Below are positions 30,203 through 36,518 of a stretch of DNA of 43,282 nt, piece after piece. Below the pieces are notes generated by a model that worked only from the letters and a program-made list of their open reading frames with translations, did no database searches and was not told the origin of the DNA. Positions within the stretch are counted from its first letter, which is position 1. The number at the start of each line of letters is the position of its first letter. Origin of the DNA: a virus; the IMG/VR virus record IMGVR_UViG_3300037847_005955, positions 1 through 43,282 of that record; one strand, written 5' to 3'. The translations under genes and the position numbers were made by a program.

Positions 30203-30566
30203 GGCCGCGCTCCCGCTTTGCCTCGGCAATCTCGCGCCGGAACTTCGGATCTGCGTCGTTCAACTCTTGCATGAGGTCGAACACGGTCTGCCCTTCACGC
30301 TTGGCGTAGCGGGTCCAGAACTCAGGCTCGCCTAGCTTGGTGTGCTGCTCGCCGTGGTGACAATCTCTGCATAGCGGCACGGTTAGCCAATCGTGCGGCT
30401 TCTGCCCCATGCCAGCGCCGCTTTGCCAACGGACGTGCGCGCACTCGACACCGGCCATGGAGCCGCAGTTGCAGCAAGCGAACCCACTCACAAAAGAGCG
30501 GTAGGAGGGCTTGCGCCACATGCCCGACCGCTTCGACTTTTTTGGGATGCGCTTAGGCAGGGTCAT
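30195..30566 (-). CDS. HNH nuclease, DUF968/Ref-like
   Basis: 123 residues from ATG 30566. CCNCG near residue 31, then VECAHVRWQSGAGMGQKPHD, VPLCRDCHHGEQHTKLGEPE and FW. The 'AH.r....G.G.Kp.D...vPLC..CH.g.H..G...Fw' pattern matches DUF968 and the RecA-dependent nuclease Ref group of phage proteins. Phages keep these beside SSB and annealing proteins, as here, so a recombination role is more likely than homing. ATG overlaps the upstream stop. Confidence 0.75.
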   Translation of the reverse strand: MTLPKRIPKKSKRSGMWRKPSYRSFVSGFACCNCGSMAGVECAHVRWQSGAGMGQKPHDWLTVPLCRDCHHGEQHTKLGEPEFWTRYAKREGQTVFDLMQELNDADPKFRREIAEAKRERGLE

Positions 30567-30865
30567 GCCGCAGCGATCTCGTAAAGAAACTCGGCAGCGT
30601 CCTTGTCGCCGCGAGTGTTGTTGCAGCGGTAGCAAGCCACTACGCTATTCGCGACCAGCGTGTTGTGCTTCGCTTTCGGAACGATGTGGTCGAGGGTGGC
30701 GAAGTTATCCGGCAGATCGACCGCCTCGATCCCGCTCTCGTAAACCACCTTGCGCCCGCAGTAGTAGCACTTGCCATTCTGATCGCGGAGCAAGTCCTCC
30801 CGAAGCTTCTGCTTTGCCTCGCGGATTTTGACCCACTTGGGTTTGTTGTGGCTGTTCTTCGCCAT
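30563..30865 (-). CDS. HNH endonuclease, McrA-like
   Basis: 100 residues from ATG 30865 with AGGAG 8 bases upstream. CYYCGRKV, then TLDHIVPKAKHNTLVANSVV, and CYRCNNTRGDKDAAEFL form a compact HNH with two CxxC zinc ligands. N-terminal basic region (NSHNKPKWVKIREAKQKL) probably binds DNA. It follows a 196-base gap after SSB. Could be a homing enzyme or a recombination nuclease. Confidence 0.8.
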   Translation of the reverse strand: MAKNSHNKPKWVKIREAKQKLREDLLRDQNGKCYYCGRKVVYESGIEAVDLPDNFATLDHIVPKAKHNTLVANSVVACYRCNNTRGDKDAAEFLYEIAAA

Positions 30866-31061
30866 CACTCGCTCCTGTGAAACTGTTTGGCGGGTATTAG
30901 GAGCGCCCGCCATCACTAGCCGTTCTCACGATTCCCCCTCTATGTTTAAGGTGCCGGGTTTCAGGTCATCCGTGTCGTGAATGCGTCTGGGTCAACACGG
31001 TCCTGCATCGTGAGCATTAACCACGCGGCCAACGTGGCAAAGGAGGTAGGCACCCCCGATA
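30866..31061. other. Gap with hairpins between SSB and HNH genes
   Basis: 196 bases without a convincing gene. GGCGGG (30889-30894) pairs with CCCGCC (30906-30911), and CCACG (31021-31025) with CGTGG (31033-31037). Neither has a T-tract. AAAGGAGG at 31038-31045 (+) has no start codon after it. Perhaps an mRNA processing or partial termination region. Confidence 0.3.
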
Positions 31062-31553
31062 TTACGTTGCGCCCGCGTTCGTGATGAACGGGATGTCGTC
31101 GTCGAGATCGTCGTAGTTCGATCCGCCGCCGCGATTGTTGCTAGGGCCGGTGCTGCCGAAACCGCCGCCGCTCGGGCTGCTGCCCTGCCCGCCATCGCTC
31201 GACTTGCCATCCAGCATGGTCAGAGTGCCGTTCAGTCCGCGAAGGACAACCTCGGTCGAATAGCGGTCATTGCCCGACTGGTCCTGCCATTTGCGCGTCT
31301 GCAACTGGCCTTCGATGTAGACCTTGCTGCCTTTGCGCAGGAACCGCTCGACCACGCCAATAAGGCCCTCGCTAAAGATAGCTACCGTGTGCCATTCGGT
31401 GCGCTCTTGACGCTCGCCAGTCTCGCGATCCTTCCAAGTTTCGGCAGTCGCGACCCGAAGGTTTGCGACCTTGCCGCCATTCTGGAAGCTGCGGATTTCA
31501 GGGTCTGCGCCGAGATTCCCGATCAGCATGGTTTTGTTGAGGTATCCGGCCAT
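31062..31553 (-). CDS. ssb: Single-stranded DNA-binding protein
   Basis: 163 residues from ATG 31553. OB-fold [63 protein letters not shown] are classic. The linker is Gly/Ser-rich, and the acidic tip DDLDDDIPF is present but followed by seven more residues (ITNAGAT), unlike host SSBs that end at PF. It coats ssDNA for replication and annealing and overlaps the Rad52-like gene by one base (TAATG). Confidence 0.93.
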   Translation of the reverse strand: MAGYLNKTMLIGNLGADPEIRSFQNGGKVANLRVATAETWKDRETGERQERTEWHTVAIFSEGLIGVVERFLRKGSKVYIEGQLQTRKWQDQSGNDRYSTEVVLRGLNGTLTMLDGKSSDGGQGSSPSGGGFGSTGPSNNRGGGSNYDDLDDDIPFITNAGAT

Positions 31554-32173
31554 TATGCGTTCTCCAGTTTCTTTGCTTCGTCCGCGATCCACTTCATCGC
31601 CCCGTCAAACTTGGCGGCGGGTAGGTCGCGTAGGTCTTTGATCTTCGACACGCTCAACAGGCGGTCGGCAGGGAAGTTGAGGCTGTCCATTTGCAGCGCC
31701 AGCTTGCTCCGCTGTTCCTCGCTAATGGTCGGCGGTGGCGGTGCCTGGACATTGGCGCGGCTCTTGTCATAGAGGGCCAGCCCAAACGGATTGCCGAAGG
31801 TCATAAGAGCGCGCTTCATGGCGTCCGTCTCGGCTTCCTTGAGGGCGCTTTCGTGCGCTTGGCCAACATCCTTGTCGATGCCCTGACCGAAGCCGCAACC
31901 ATCGCGGGAAACCAGTGTGCCGAAGTCACCCGGCACAAGGACGCGGATGCAGACCTTGGCGCTGTAGTTCACCCGCCATTTACCATTAACTTCGTAAGGC
32001 TCGCCAAGCTGGCGAAGGTCCATTGTCTCGCGGGTCCAGCCATCGAAACCAAAGATGCGGTTGGCCTCTGCGATAGCGTGCCAGCCTTCGATGTAGGAAA
32101 CCTGCCCGCCGCCCTGCGAACGGGACGCAACGTGGCGCGGGTCCAGTGGCTTCTTGAGTTCTTCGATGTTCAT
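31553..32173 (-). CDS. Rad52-family ssDNA annealing protein
   Basis: 206 residues from ATG 32173. The Rad52/Rad22 signature is clear: [20 protein letters not shown] at about residues 26-45 then WTRETMDL. The following strands carry [14 protein letters not shown] and GCGFGQGI, and the family helix [20 protein letters not shown]. It pairs complementary ssDNA and so is the phage's Redbeta counterpart, acting with SSB (downstream) and probably the exonuclease upstream. The C-terminal 60 residues are a linker and small helical domain. Confidence 0.88.
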   Translation of the reverse strand: MNIEELKKPLDPRHVASRSQGGGQVSYIEGWHAIAEANRIFGFDGWTRETMDLRQLGEPYEVNGKWRVNYSAKVCIRVLVPGDFGTLVSRDGCGFGQGIDKDVGQAHESALKEAETDAMKRALMTFGNPFGLALYDKSRANVQAPPPPTISEEQRSKLALQMDSLNFPADRLLSVSKIKDLRDLPAAKFDGAMKWIADEAKKLENA

Positions 32174-32175
32174 GC

Positions 32176-32838
32176 TCAATACCCCACGGCTTCGAAGCGT
32201 TTGTGGATCTCGCGGACGGTTTCGACATCACGCTTGCAGTAATCTGCTATCGTCTGATGCTCACCGTCCGCCCAAGCCTTCGCGACCATTGAGCCGTCGA
32301 AGGCTCCCTTGCATTGCAACCCAAGGGCTTTGCAGAGATTGTCCTGACTGATGCGGTCGCGCGGACCTGCCCACGCCACCATCGTGTCGAACACGCAATC
32401 ATCCCACGGCTTAGGCTGGCGGGGGAATGCCACGCTCGGCGGCAGTTTTACCCCAAGGATGATTGCCCGCCGGAGGATGAAGGGGATGTCGAAGCCGGTA
32501 ATGTAGTGGCCGACAATCTGGTTCATGCCCAGCTCGGGCAGAGCCGCGAAGAAGCTTTCGATGATAAGCTGCTCGCACTCTTCGGCCTCCGCATGAACGG
32601 CTTGCGCCTCGCCATCGCCAATCGCAAAGCCAATCGTGCAGATATGGCCGTGCGCAGGATCGAAGCTGGTCTTGGCGACGATCTCGTCAGCCGCCGCGTC
32701 GCCATTCTCCGCAATCCATTTGTCGATGCTCTCCTGCTTCTTGTAGCTGGCAGGGGCCTTGATGTTCTTGCGAACCTCGGCGCGGTATTCCGGCGACTGG
32801 TTCGGGATCGTCTCAATGTCGAGATATATCGTGTTCAT
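32176..32838 (-). CDS. DEDD 3'-5' exonuclease
   Basis: 220 residues from ATG 32838; the frame is open upstream but overlaps the next gene. RNase H-like fold of the PolB-exonuclease type: Exo I YLDIETIP (Asp/Glu near residues 6-8), Exo II IVGHYITGFDIPFI, and Exo III near the C-terminus ADYCKRDVETV. It probably trims DNA ends to give ssDNA for the Rad52-like protein. Directly coupled to that gene. Confidence 0.85.
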   Translation of the reverse strand: MNTIYLDIETIPNQSPEYRAEVRKNIKAPASYKKQESIDKWIAENGDAAADEIVAKTSFDPAHGHICTIGFAIGDGEAQAVHAEAEECEQLIIESFFAALPELGMNQIVGHYITGFDIPFILRRAIILGVKLPPSVAFPRQPKPWDDCVFDTMVAWAGPRDRISQDNLCKALGLQCKGAFDGSMVAKAWADGEHQTIADYCKRDVETVREIHKRFEAVGY

Positions 32839-32984
32839 GCCGCCACCTCGTGCAAGATGAAGGCGATGAACCATGCAAGCGAAGTAAGGCCCCAGACCAC
32901 CTTGGTGGGGCGGTGCTGACTTGAGCAAGCGAGCAAAATGCAGAGAAGGCACACTGCGTAGCGAAGAATGGCGCCGTCGCTCAT
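32835..32984 (-). CDS. Small two-span membrane protein
   Basis: 49 residues: AILRYAVCLLCILLACSSQH and VVWGLTSLAWFIAFILHEVA are hydrophobic. LLAC at residues 16-19 could act as a lipobox, though the second span argues for a plain membrane protein. Overlaps both neighbours by ATGA. Unknown function. Confidence 0.5.
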   Translation of the reverse strand: MSDGAILRYAVCLLCILLACSSQHRPTKVVWGLTSLAWFIAFILHEVAA

Positions 32985-33169
32985 GCCGCCACCTTCTCGG
33001 TAGCGTTGCTAATCGCGCCTCGCGGGGTGAAGCCGGTGGCCTCGCGCCCGTCCTTCATGACGACGCGAAAGCCAATGGTGAGGCGTTCGATCAGGCGCAC
33101 GCCTTCCGCGTCCATCGCTTCTGCGATGCGGCATGGCTCGCCAGCCTCGATCCGTGCAAATGCGTTCAT
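32981..33169 (-). CDS. Small hypothetical protein, first gene of leftward early operon
   Basis: 62 residues; AGGAG 7 bases before ATG 33169. Compact beta-rich sequence (RIEAGEPCRIAEAMDAEGVR, then ERLTIGFRVVMKDGREATGF). It is the first gene after the repressor-controlled leftward promoter, the place of lambda N or similar early regulators. No similarity to N is visible. Confidence 0.6.
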   Translation of the reverse strand: MNAFARIEAGEPCRIAEAMDAEGVRLIERLTIGFRVVMKDGREATGFTPRGAISNATEKVAA

Positions 33170-33192
33170 AAACCAACTCCTTTGTGGAGCCG

Positions 33193-33235
33193 GTTATGCT
33201 TTATGCGTTACCCCTTGTCAAACGCAAATTGCATT
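33193..33235 (-). promoter_or_regulatory. Repressor-controlled leftward promoter (first)
   Basis: Minus strand: TTGACA (33221-33216), 17-base spacer, CATAAC (33198-33193). Operator AACGCAAATTGCATT (33221-33235, plus reading) abuts the -35 and overlaps the repressor stop codon. GCATA-AA-GCATA overlaps the -10. Transcription would start near 33186, leaving a short leader before the 33169 gene. Confidence 0.72.
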
Positions 33236-33560
33236 ATTTTTGCACTTCTGCCAATCCGCGCAGGTATCCGATGGCTTCTGCCTTCTTAATCGGCGGTAGC
33301 TGGCGGAAGAGTCGCACCACCTCGGCTTTGGGATCGTCCGTCTCTCCGGGAGCATCGCCCTTGCCATATAAGAGCCATTCCTCCGTCACCTTATAGCGCC
33401 GGGCGTAAATAGCTGCTTTCTTGGCGGGAAAGCCTCGACTGCCGTTTTCGTGGCCTAGATATGTGGAGACGGGAAAGCCTAGCGCCTCGGCTGCTTCCTT
33501 GCCCGTATTATACCCTGCCCGCACTCGGGCGTGGCGCAATCTGTCTGCTGGCGTGTCCAT
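33234..33560 (-). CDS. CI-like repressor, short form
   Basis: 108 residues from ATG 33560. XRE-type helix-turn-helix in the first 65 residues: DTPADRLRHARVRAGYNTGK, EAAEALGFPVSTYLGHENGS, then AAIYARRYKVTEEWLLYGKG, the usual 'W.l.G.g' end. No LexA/S24 peptidase domain follows, only a 35-residue helical tail, so RecA-driven self-cleavage is unlikely. It would bind the operators at 33584-33632, 33193-33235 and 29710-29752. A longer frame to 33707 runs through the cro gene and is not used. The stop lies in its own leftward operator. Confidence 0.8.
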   Translation of the reverse strand: MDTPADRLRHARVRAGYNTGKEAAEALGFPVSTYLGHENGSRGFPAKKAAIYARRYKVTEEWLLYGKGDAPGETDDPKAEVVRLFRQLPPIKKAEAIGYLRGLAEVQK

Positions 33561-33583
33561 GCCTTGAGAATAATTGAAAGAAT

Positions 33584-33632
33584 TACGCAAAAGGCGCTTG
33601 CATTCCGGTAACGCATATTGCATAACACCGTT
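33584..33632 (+). promoter_or_regulatory. Rightward promoter and operators
   Basis: TTGCAT (33598-33603), 17-base spacer, CATAAC (33621-33626). Operator-like TACGCAAAAGGCGCT (33584-33598) abuts the -35, and AACGCATATTGCATA (33610-33624) overlaps the -10, containing GCATA-TT-GCATA. Predicted start near 33633, the first base of cro. Confidence 0.7.
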
Positions 33633-33830
33633 ATGCGTAGCCACACCGAAATCATCGAAGCCGTAGGGGTCGAGCCTTTGGCCGAGCTGACCGGCAAGTC
33701 CATTCATACCATCCGCTCCTGGAAGCAGCGCAAGCGCATTCCGGTGGACTGCTGGCTGCTTCTCGTAAGCGAAGGCGCGGCGGGTGCTGACGAACTCATG
33801 TCAGGCGTGGCGCAGGGACGCGCAGCGTGA
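33633..33830 (+). CDS. Cro-like regulator
   Basis: 65 residues from ATG 33633. Helix-turn-helix typical of Cro/YdaS proteins: IIEAVGVEPLAELTGKSIHT then IRSWKQRKRIPVDCWLLLVS. The start codon lies at the predicted transcription start, so translation is probably leaderless; no ribosome site is seen. An in-frame TTG at 33618 lies inside the operator and is not likely. It faces the repressor gene across the shared operator and would favour lytic growth. Confidence 0.8.
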   Translation: MRSHTEIIEAVGVEPLAELTGKSIHTIRSWKQRKRIPVDCWLLLVSEGAAGADELMSGVAQGRAA

Positions 33831-33832
33831 TG

Positions 33833-34045
33833 CTAGCCGGTTCGCCTGAATGGGATCGCCCCGCGCTTCTCGAAAAAGCCCTCAGCGACAGCTTGGCTTT
33901 CCTCGACGGCTTGCAAGAAGTCGTGCGGCAGGAAACCGAAGCGCAGGTCGCGCCCGCCGCATGGGATGGACAGGATAAACAGGCCGCGCTCCTCACAAAA
34001 GGTCGGCGGCCCCTCAGACATAACGAGCATTCCTTTTCGGTGCAT
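33833..34045 (-). CDS. Small protein antisense to the early rightward operon
   Basis: 70 residues; GGGAGGG 3 to 4 bases before ATG 34045 is a strong ribosome site. Sequence MLVMSEGPPTFCEERGLFIL, then IPCGGRDLRFGFLPHDFLQA looks like a folded small protein and uses GC-ending codons. A 116-codon plus-strand frame (33827-34177) covers the same DNA but degrades in codon quality. I favour the minus-strand gene, without certainty. Function unknown. Confidence 0.5.
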   Translation of the reverse strand: MHRKGMLVMSEGPPTFCEERGLFILSIPCGGRDLRFGFLPHDFLQAVEESQAVAEGFFEKRGAIPFRRTG

Positions 34046-34173
34046 GTTCCCTCCCTGTTCTCTTTTGGAACGGTAGTCAACATGCCGGATCGAGTCCGGT
34101 CAATCTGCGCAAAAACACCTGTCCCGCATCGGGATAAGCCTTTGGCGAGAATATACAATTTTGGAGGTGCGGC

Positions 34174-34323
34174 ATGATCCTCGCGCTTGTCTGCATCGTC
34201 ATGTGGGCCGTGTTCTTCGGCCTTCTTCGCCTCAACGAGCATGTGCGGAGCCGCCACCATAGCGGCTCTACTCGCACCGATGTTTTGTCCTTTCCTCATG
34301 ATTGGAGTGATACCAATGCTTAG
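34174..34323 (+). CDS. Small membrane protein
   Basis: 49 residues. GGAGG at 34162-34166 lies 7 bases before ATG 34174. One hydrophobic helix at the N-terminus (MILALVCIVMWAVFFGLLRL), then a polar tail rich in His/Ser. The stop overlaps the next gene by 8 bases. Function unknown. Confidence 0.5.
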   Translation: MILALVCIVMWAVFFGLLRLNEHVRSRHHSGSTRTDVLSFPHDWSDTNA

Positions 34324-34774
34324 CAACGCGGTCGTTCGGAAAGCGGCCTTTCTTACGAACGCTCGCGCGAAGGCGTTGGCAGCGGAAGGCATCCAGTCGG
34401 CAGTCAAGGAACACGGCAAAGATCGTGTTGCCGAAGCTGCGGACGTTCAGGTTCGCACGGTCGAGAAGTGGATGTCGGAAGCATCCTGCCCGTCCCTGCC
34501 CGACCTATTCAACGTGGCAAGTCTTCACTCGCCGGTCGCAACCGCGATCCTTGAAGAGATGGGCTGGGCCAGCCTGACCCGTTCGGTTTCCAATCCGGCC
34601 AACGACATGGAGGTTGCTGCGAACCTTGGCCACGCGGTTGCGGAGATGATCGACCGTCTGCGCGATGGCACCCGCTGCCACGTGGACACTGCTGTTCTCG
34701 CCGCCCTGTTCCGCCAGCTTATCCCGCAGATGCAAGCCATCGTGGACGAGGACAACGCGCGGAGGGCTGCATAA
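34316..34774 (+). CDS. CII-like HTH regulator
   Basis: 152 residues from ATG 34316 with GGAGTG 6 bases upstream. N-terminal helix-turn-helix: AVKEHGKDRVAEAADVQVRT then VEKWMSEASCPSLPDLFNVA, close in style to CII and related phage activators. The C-terminal half (AANLGHAVAEMIDRLRDGTR, then ALFRQLIPQMQAIVDEDNAR) is helical and probably oligomerises. Place after cro fits CII, but activator function is inference; a replication-linked DNA-binding protein is the alternative. Confidence 0.6.
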   Translation: MLSNAVVRKAAFLTNARAKALAAEGIQSAVKEHGKDRVAEAADVQVRTVEKWMSEASCPSLPDLFNVASLHSPVATAILEEMGWASLTRSVSNPANDMEVAANLGHAVAEMIDRLRDGTRCHVDTAVLAALFRQLIPQMQAIVDEDNARRAA

Positions 34775-35223
34775 TGGGCAACTACACCTCCCCCGCACAG
34801 ATGCGCGCCTCGCTGGCTAACGTCATCACCGACGAGCAGATGCTTGAGAAGGTGGTCGGTGACTACTTCAAGCGCAACGCCCCTGCTCCCGTATCGAAGC
34901 AGGCCCCCGTTACCGGCTATCGCCCGAAGGCGCATTACGCTGCCCCTGCCAAGTCGAGCATCGTCCAGCAGGACGAAGACTATCACACGCACATGGAGCG
35001 CGGCTCTGAGGCGCTGGCGCAGGCAATCGAGACGATGCTTGCCGGTGGAGTCCCCAAGACACCGAGCCGCCTTATCTGGAGCACCGTAAGCGGCGCTGAT
35101 GCTGGTCAAGGGGTCACTGAACGCGATGCGATCCCCCGCCCCACTTACAAGGTTGTCACATACAGCACGCCCTGCATGAAGTGCGGCGCTGCCCGTTCGT
35201 GCGCTCACAGGGGCGGCGAATAA
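34774..35223 (+). CDS. Hypothetical protein with C-terminal zinc-like motif
   Basis: 149 residues, coupled to the previous stop by one base (TAATG). N-terminal helix (SLANVITDEQMLEKVVGDYF), disordered Pro/Lys middle, C-terminal CMKCGAARSCAH that could bind zinc. Not recognised. Followed by an HNH gene starting at its stop. Confidence 0.6.
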   Translation: MGNYTSPAQMRASLANVITDEQMLEKVVGDYFKRNAPAPVSKQAPVTGYRPKAHYAAPAKSSIVQQDEDYHTHMERGSEALAQAIETMLAGGVPKTPSRLIWSTVSGADAGQGVTERDAIPRPTYKVVTYSTPCMKCGAARSCAHRGGE

Positions 35224-35729
35224 TGGGCAAGGAATGGCGAACCCTTGAATGGCTCCCCGACTACGCGATCAGCGAAGACGGAGATATTGAGCGCGTTGTT
35301 GATGGTGTGACCCGCAAGGCTGGTTTCCGCCCGCGTGGCAACACGCACAACGGCTATCTTCGGTATAAGCTCAGTATCGACGGGAAAAAGCGAATGCTCC
35401 TTGCGCACAGATTGGTGTGTGAGGCGTGGCACGGCACACCGCCTACGTCCAAGCATCATGCCGCTCATGGCGATGGAAACCCGCTCAACAATCACTTCTC
35501 GAACCTTCGCTGGGCAACGTGCTTGGAGAACCAGCGCGACCGCCGCAAGCACGGCACCGCCCCCATAGGCGAGAACAACCCGCGCGCAAAAATCACCGCT
35601 GCGCAAGCGCGTGAAATCAAGCGCCGCTATTGTGGCCGCTACGGTCAAGTCGCTCAACTCTCTCGCGAGTTCGGACTTAGCCATTCGGCCACCTTGTCGA
35701 TCTGCAAGGGGGAGCATTGGAATGGCTGA
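35223..35729 (+). CDS. NUMOD4-like HNH homing endonuclease
   Basis: 168 residues from ATG 35223. N-terminal EWRTLEWLPDYAISEDGDIE is a NUMOD4-type motif; HNH core HRLVCEAWHGTPPTSKHHAA then GDGNPLNNHFSNLRWAT; C-terminal helix-turn-helix (AKITAAQAREIKRRYCGRYG, then QLSREFGLSHSATLSICKGE). Same layout as the protein at 26647-27363 but clearly diverged. It interrupts the regulatory-to-replication part of the rightward operon. Overlaps the resolvase gene by 8 bases. Confidence 0.85.
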   Translation: MGKEWRTLEWLPDYAISEDGDIERVVDGVTRKAGFRPRGNTHNGYLRYKLSIDGKKRMLLAHRLVCEAWHGTPPTSKHHAAHGDGNPLNNHFSNLRWATCLENQRDRRKHGTAPIGENNPRAKITAAQAREIKRRYCGRYGQVAQLSREFGLSHSATLSICKGEHWNG

Positions 35730-36054
35730 CCCGGCTAACGTCCGTCGCGGCAAGAACAACAAACGCCGTGGTGCGAACTACGAAAGAGAGCTGGTGCAGG
35801 ACTTCGCCGCCTTCGGGCTGCGTTCGCGCCGTGTGCCCCTCTCTGGTGCCACTGAATACGCCAAGAACGATGTCGAGGTGACGGCAGGGTTCGACGGCAA
35901 GACCGTATTCAGCGGGGAAGCCAAGCGCCGCAAGGCCCTGCCCAAGTTCTTCACCGAAGCACTCGACGGCGCGGACTTTGCAGCTTTCCGCCAGGACCAC
36001 GGCGAAACGCTCATTGTCATGCGCCTCCAGACATTCGCGGAGCTACTGCAATGA
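35722..36054 (+). CDS. Hjc-like Holliday junction resolvase
   Basis: 110 residues from ATG 35722, GGGGGAG 7 bases upstream. PD-(D/E)XK fold: Glu in ANYERELVQDFAAFGLRSRR (residues 19-38), Asp in YAKNDVEVTAG, and the E-x-K motif in FSGEAKRRK. RGANYERELV..F...G....R.P.SG is typical of archaeal Hjc and phage relatives. It would resolve branched DNA from replication and annealing before packaging. Stop overlaps the next start (ATGA). Confidence 0.8.
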   Translation: MADPANVRRGKNNKRRGANYERELVQDFAAFGLRSRRVPLSGATEYAKNDVEVTAGFDGKTVFSGEAKRRKALPKFFTEALDGADFAAFRQDHGETLIVMRLQTFAELLQ

Positions 36055-36518
36055 GCAAGCCGAGCCATATTCCGGTATTCCCGGACGCATATTTGCGCGA
36101 CAATTTTCGCCTCACTCTTGAGCAACACGGCTTGTTCTTGATGCTGATGATGGAGGCTTGGAACAGCCCCGATTGCTCGCTTCCCGACAACGAGAAAGAC
36201 CTTGCGAAGATCGCGGGCATCACGCCTGCCCGCTTCCGCAAGATTTCGCCGGAAGTCCTTGAAAAATGGACCCGAGACGGTGGCCGCATCTACCAAAAGC
36301 GCCTGCTGAAAGAGTGGCGTTATGTGCGCGAAAAGAGCGCCAAAAGGAAGGCCGCAGCGAACAGCCGGTGGCAGCAGCAAGACGCATCCAAATGCAATGC
36401 AAATGCAATGCACCTAGGTGGAGGTGAAGGTGAAGGTGGAGGTGGCCTTAGCCAAGGTAGCAGTTTTAGGGATGAGGTAGGCGACAAGCCGTTTCGCGTT
36501 GTGGGAGGCGGCAAGTGA
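36051..36518 (+). CDS. DUF1376 replication protein
   Basis: 155 residues. The N-terminal 90 residues fit DUF1376 (YdaU-like): IPVFPDAYLRDNFRLTLEQH, GLFLMLMMEAWNSPDCSLPD, NEKDLAKIAGITPARFRKIS and RIYQKRLLKEW. These proteins sit where phages keep replication initiators. The C-terminal third is low complexity and is coded by tandem repeats (36390-36446), which may be origin iterons as in lambda O. Next gene is the helicase, overlapping by 4 bases. Confidence 0.8.
   Translation: MSKPSHIPVFPDAYLRDNFRLTLEQHGLFLMLMMEAWNSPDCSLPDNEKDLAKIAGITPARFRKISPEVLEKWTRDGGRIYQKRLLKEWRYVREKSAKRKAAANSRWQQQDASKCNANAMHLGGGEGEGGGGLSQGSSFRDEVGDKPFRVVGGGK
36390..36446 (+). repeat. Tandem repeats inside the DUF1376 gene
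   Basis: Two perfect tandem copies of AAATGCAATGC (36390-36411), a CCTAGG palindrome (36413-36418), then five 6-base units GGTGGA, GGTGAA, GGTGAA, GGTGGA, GGTGGC (36417-36446). Candidate replication origin or a slippage-prone linker. Confidence 0.7.

Noticed and set aside
33827-34177. 116-codon plus-strand frame after cro
   Set aside because: Codon quality drops after the first 60 codons and the start has only a poor ribosome site; the minus-strand gene is better supported.
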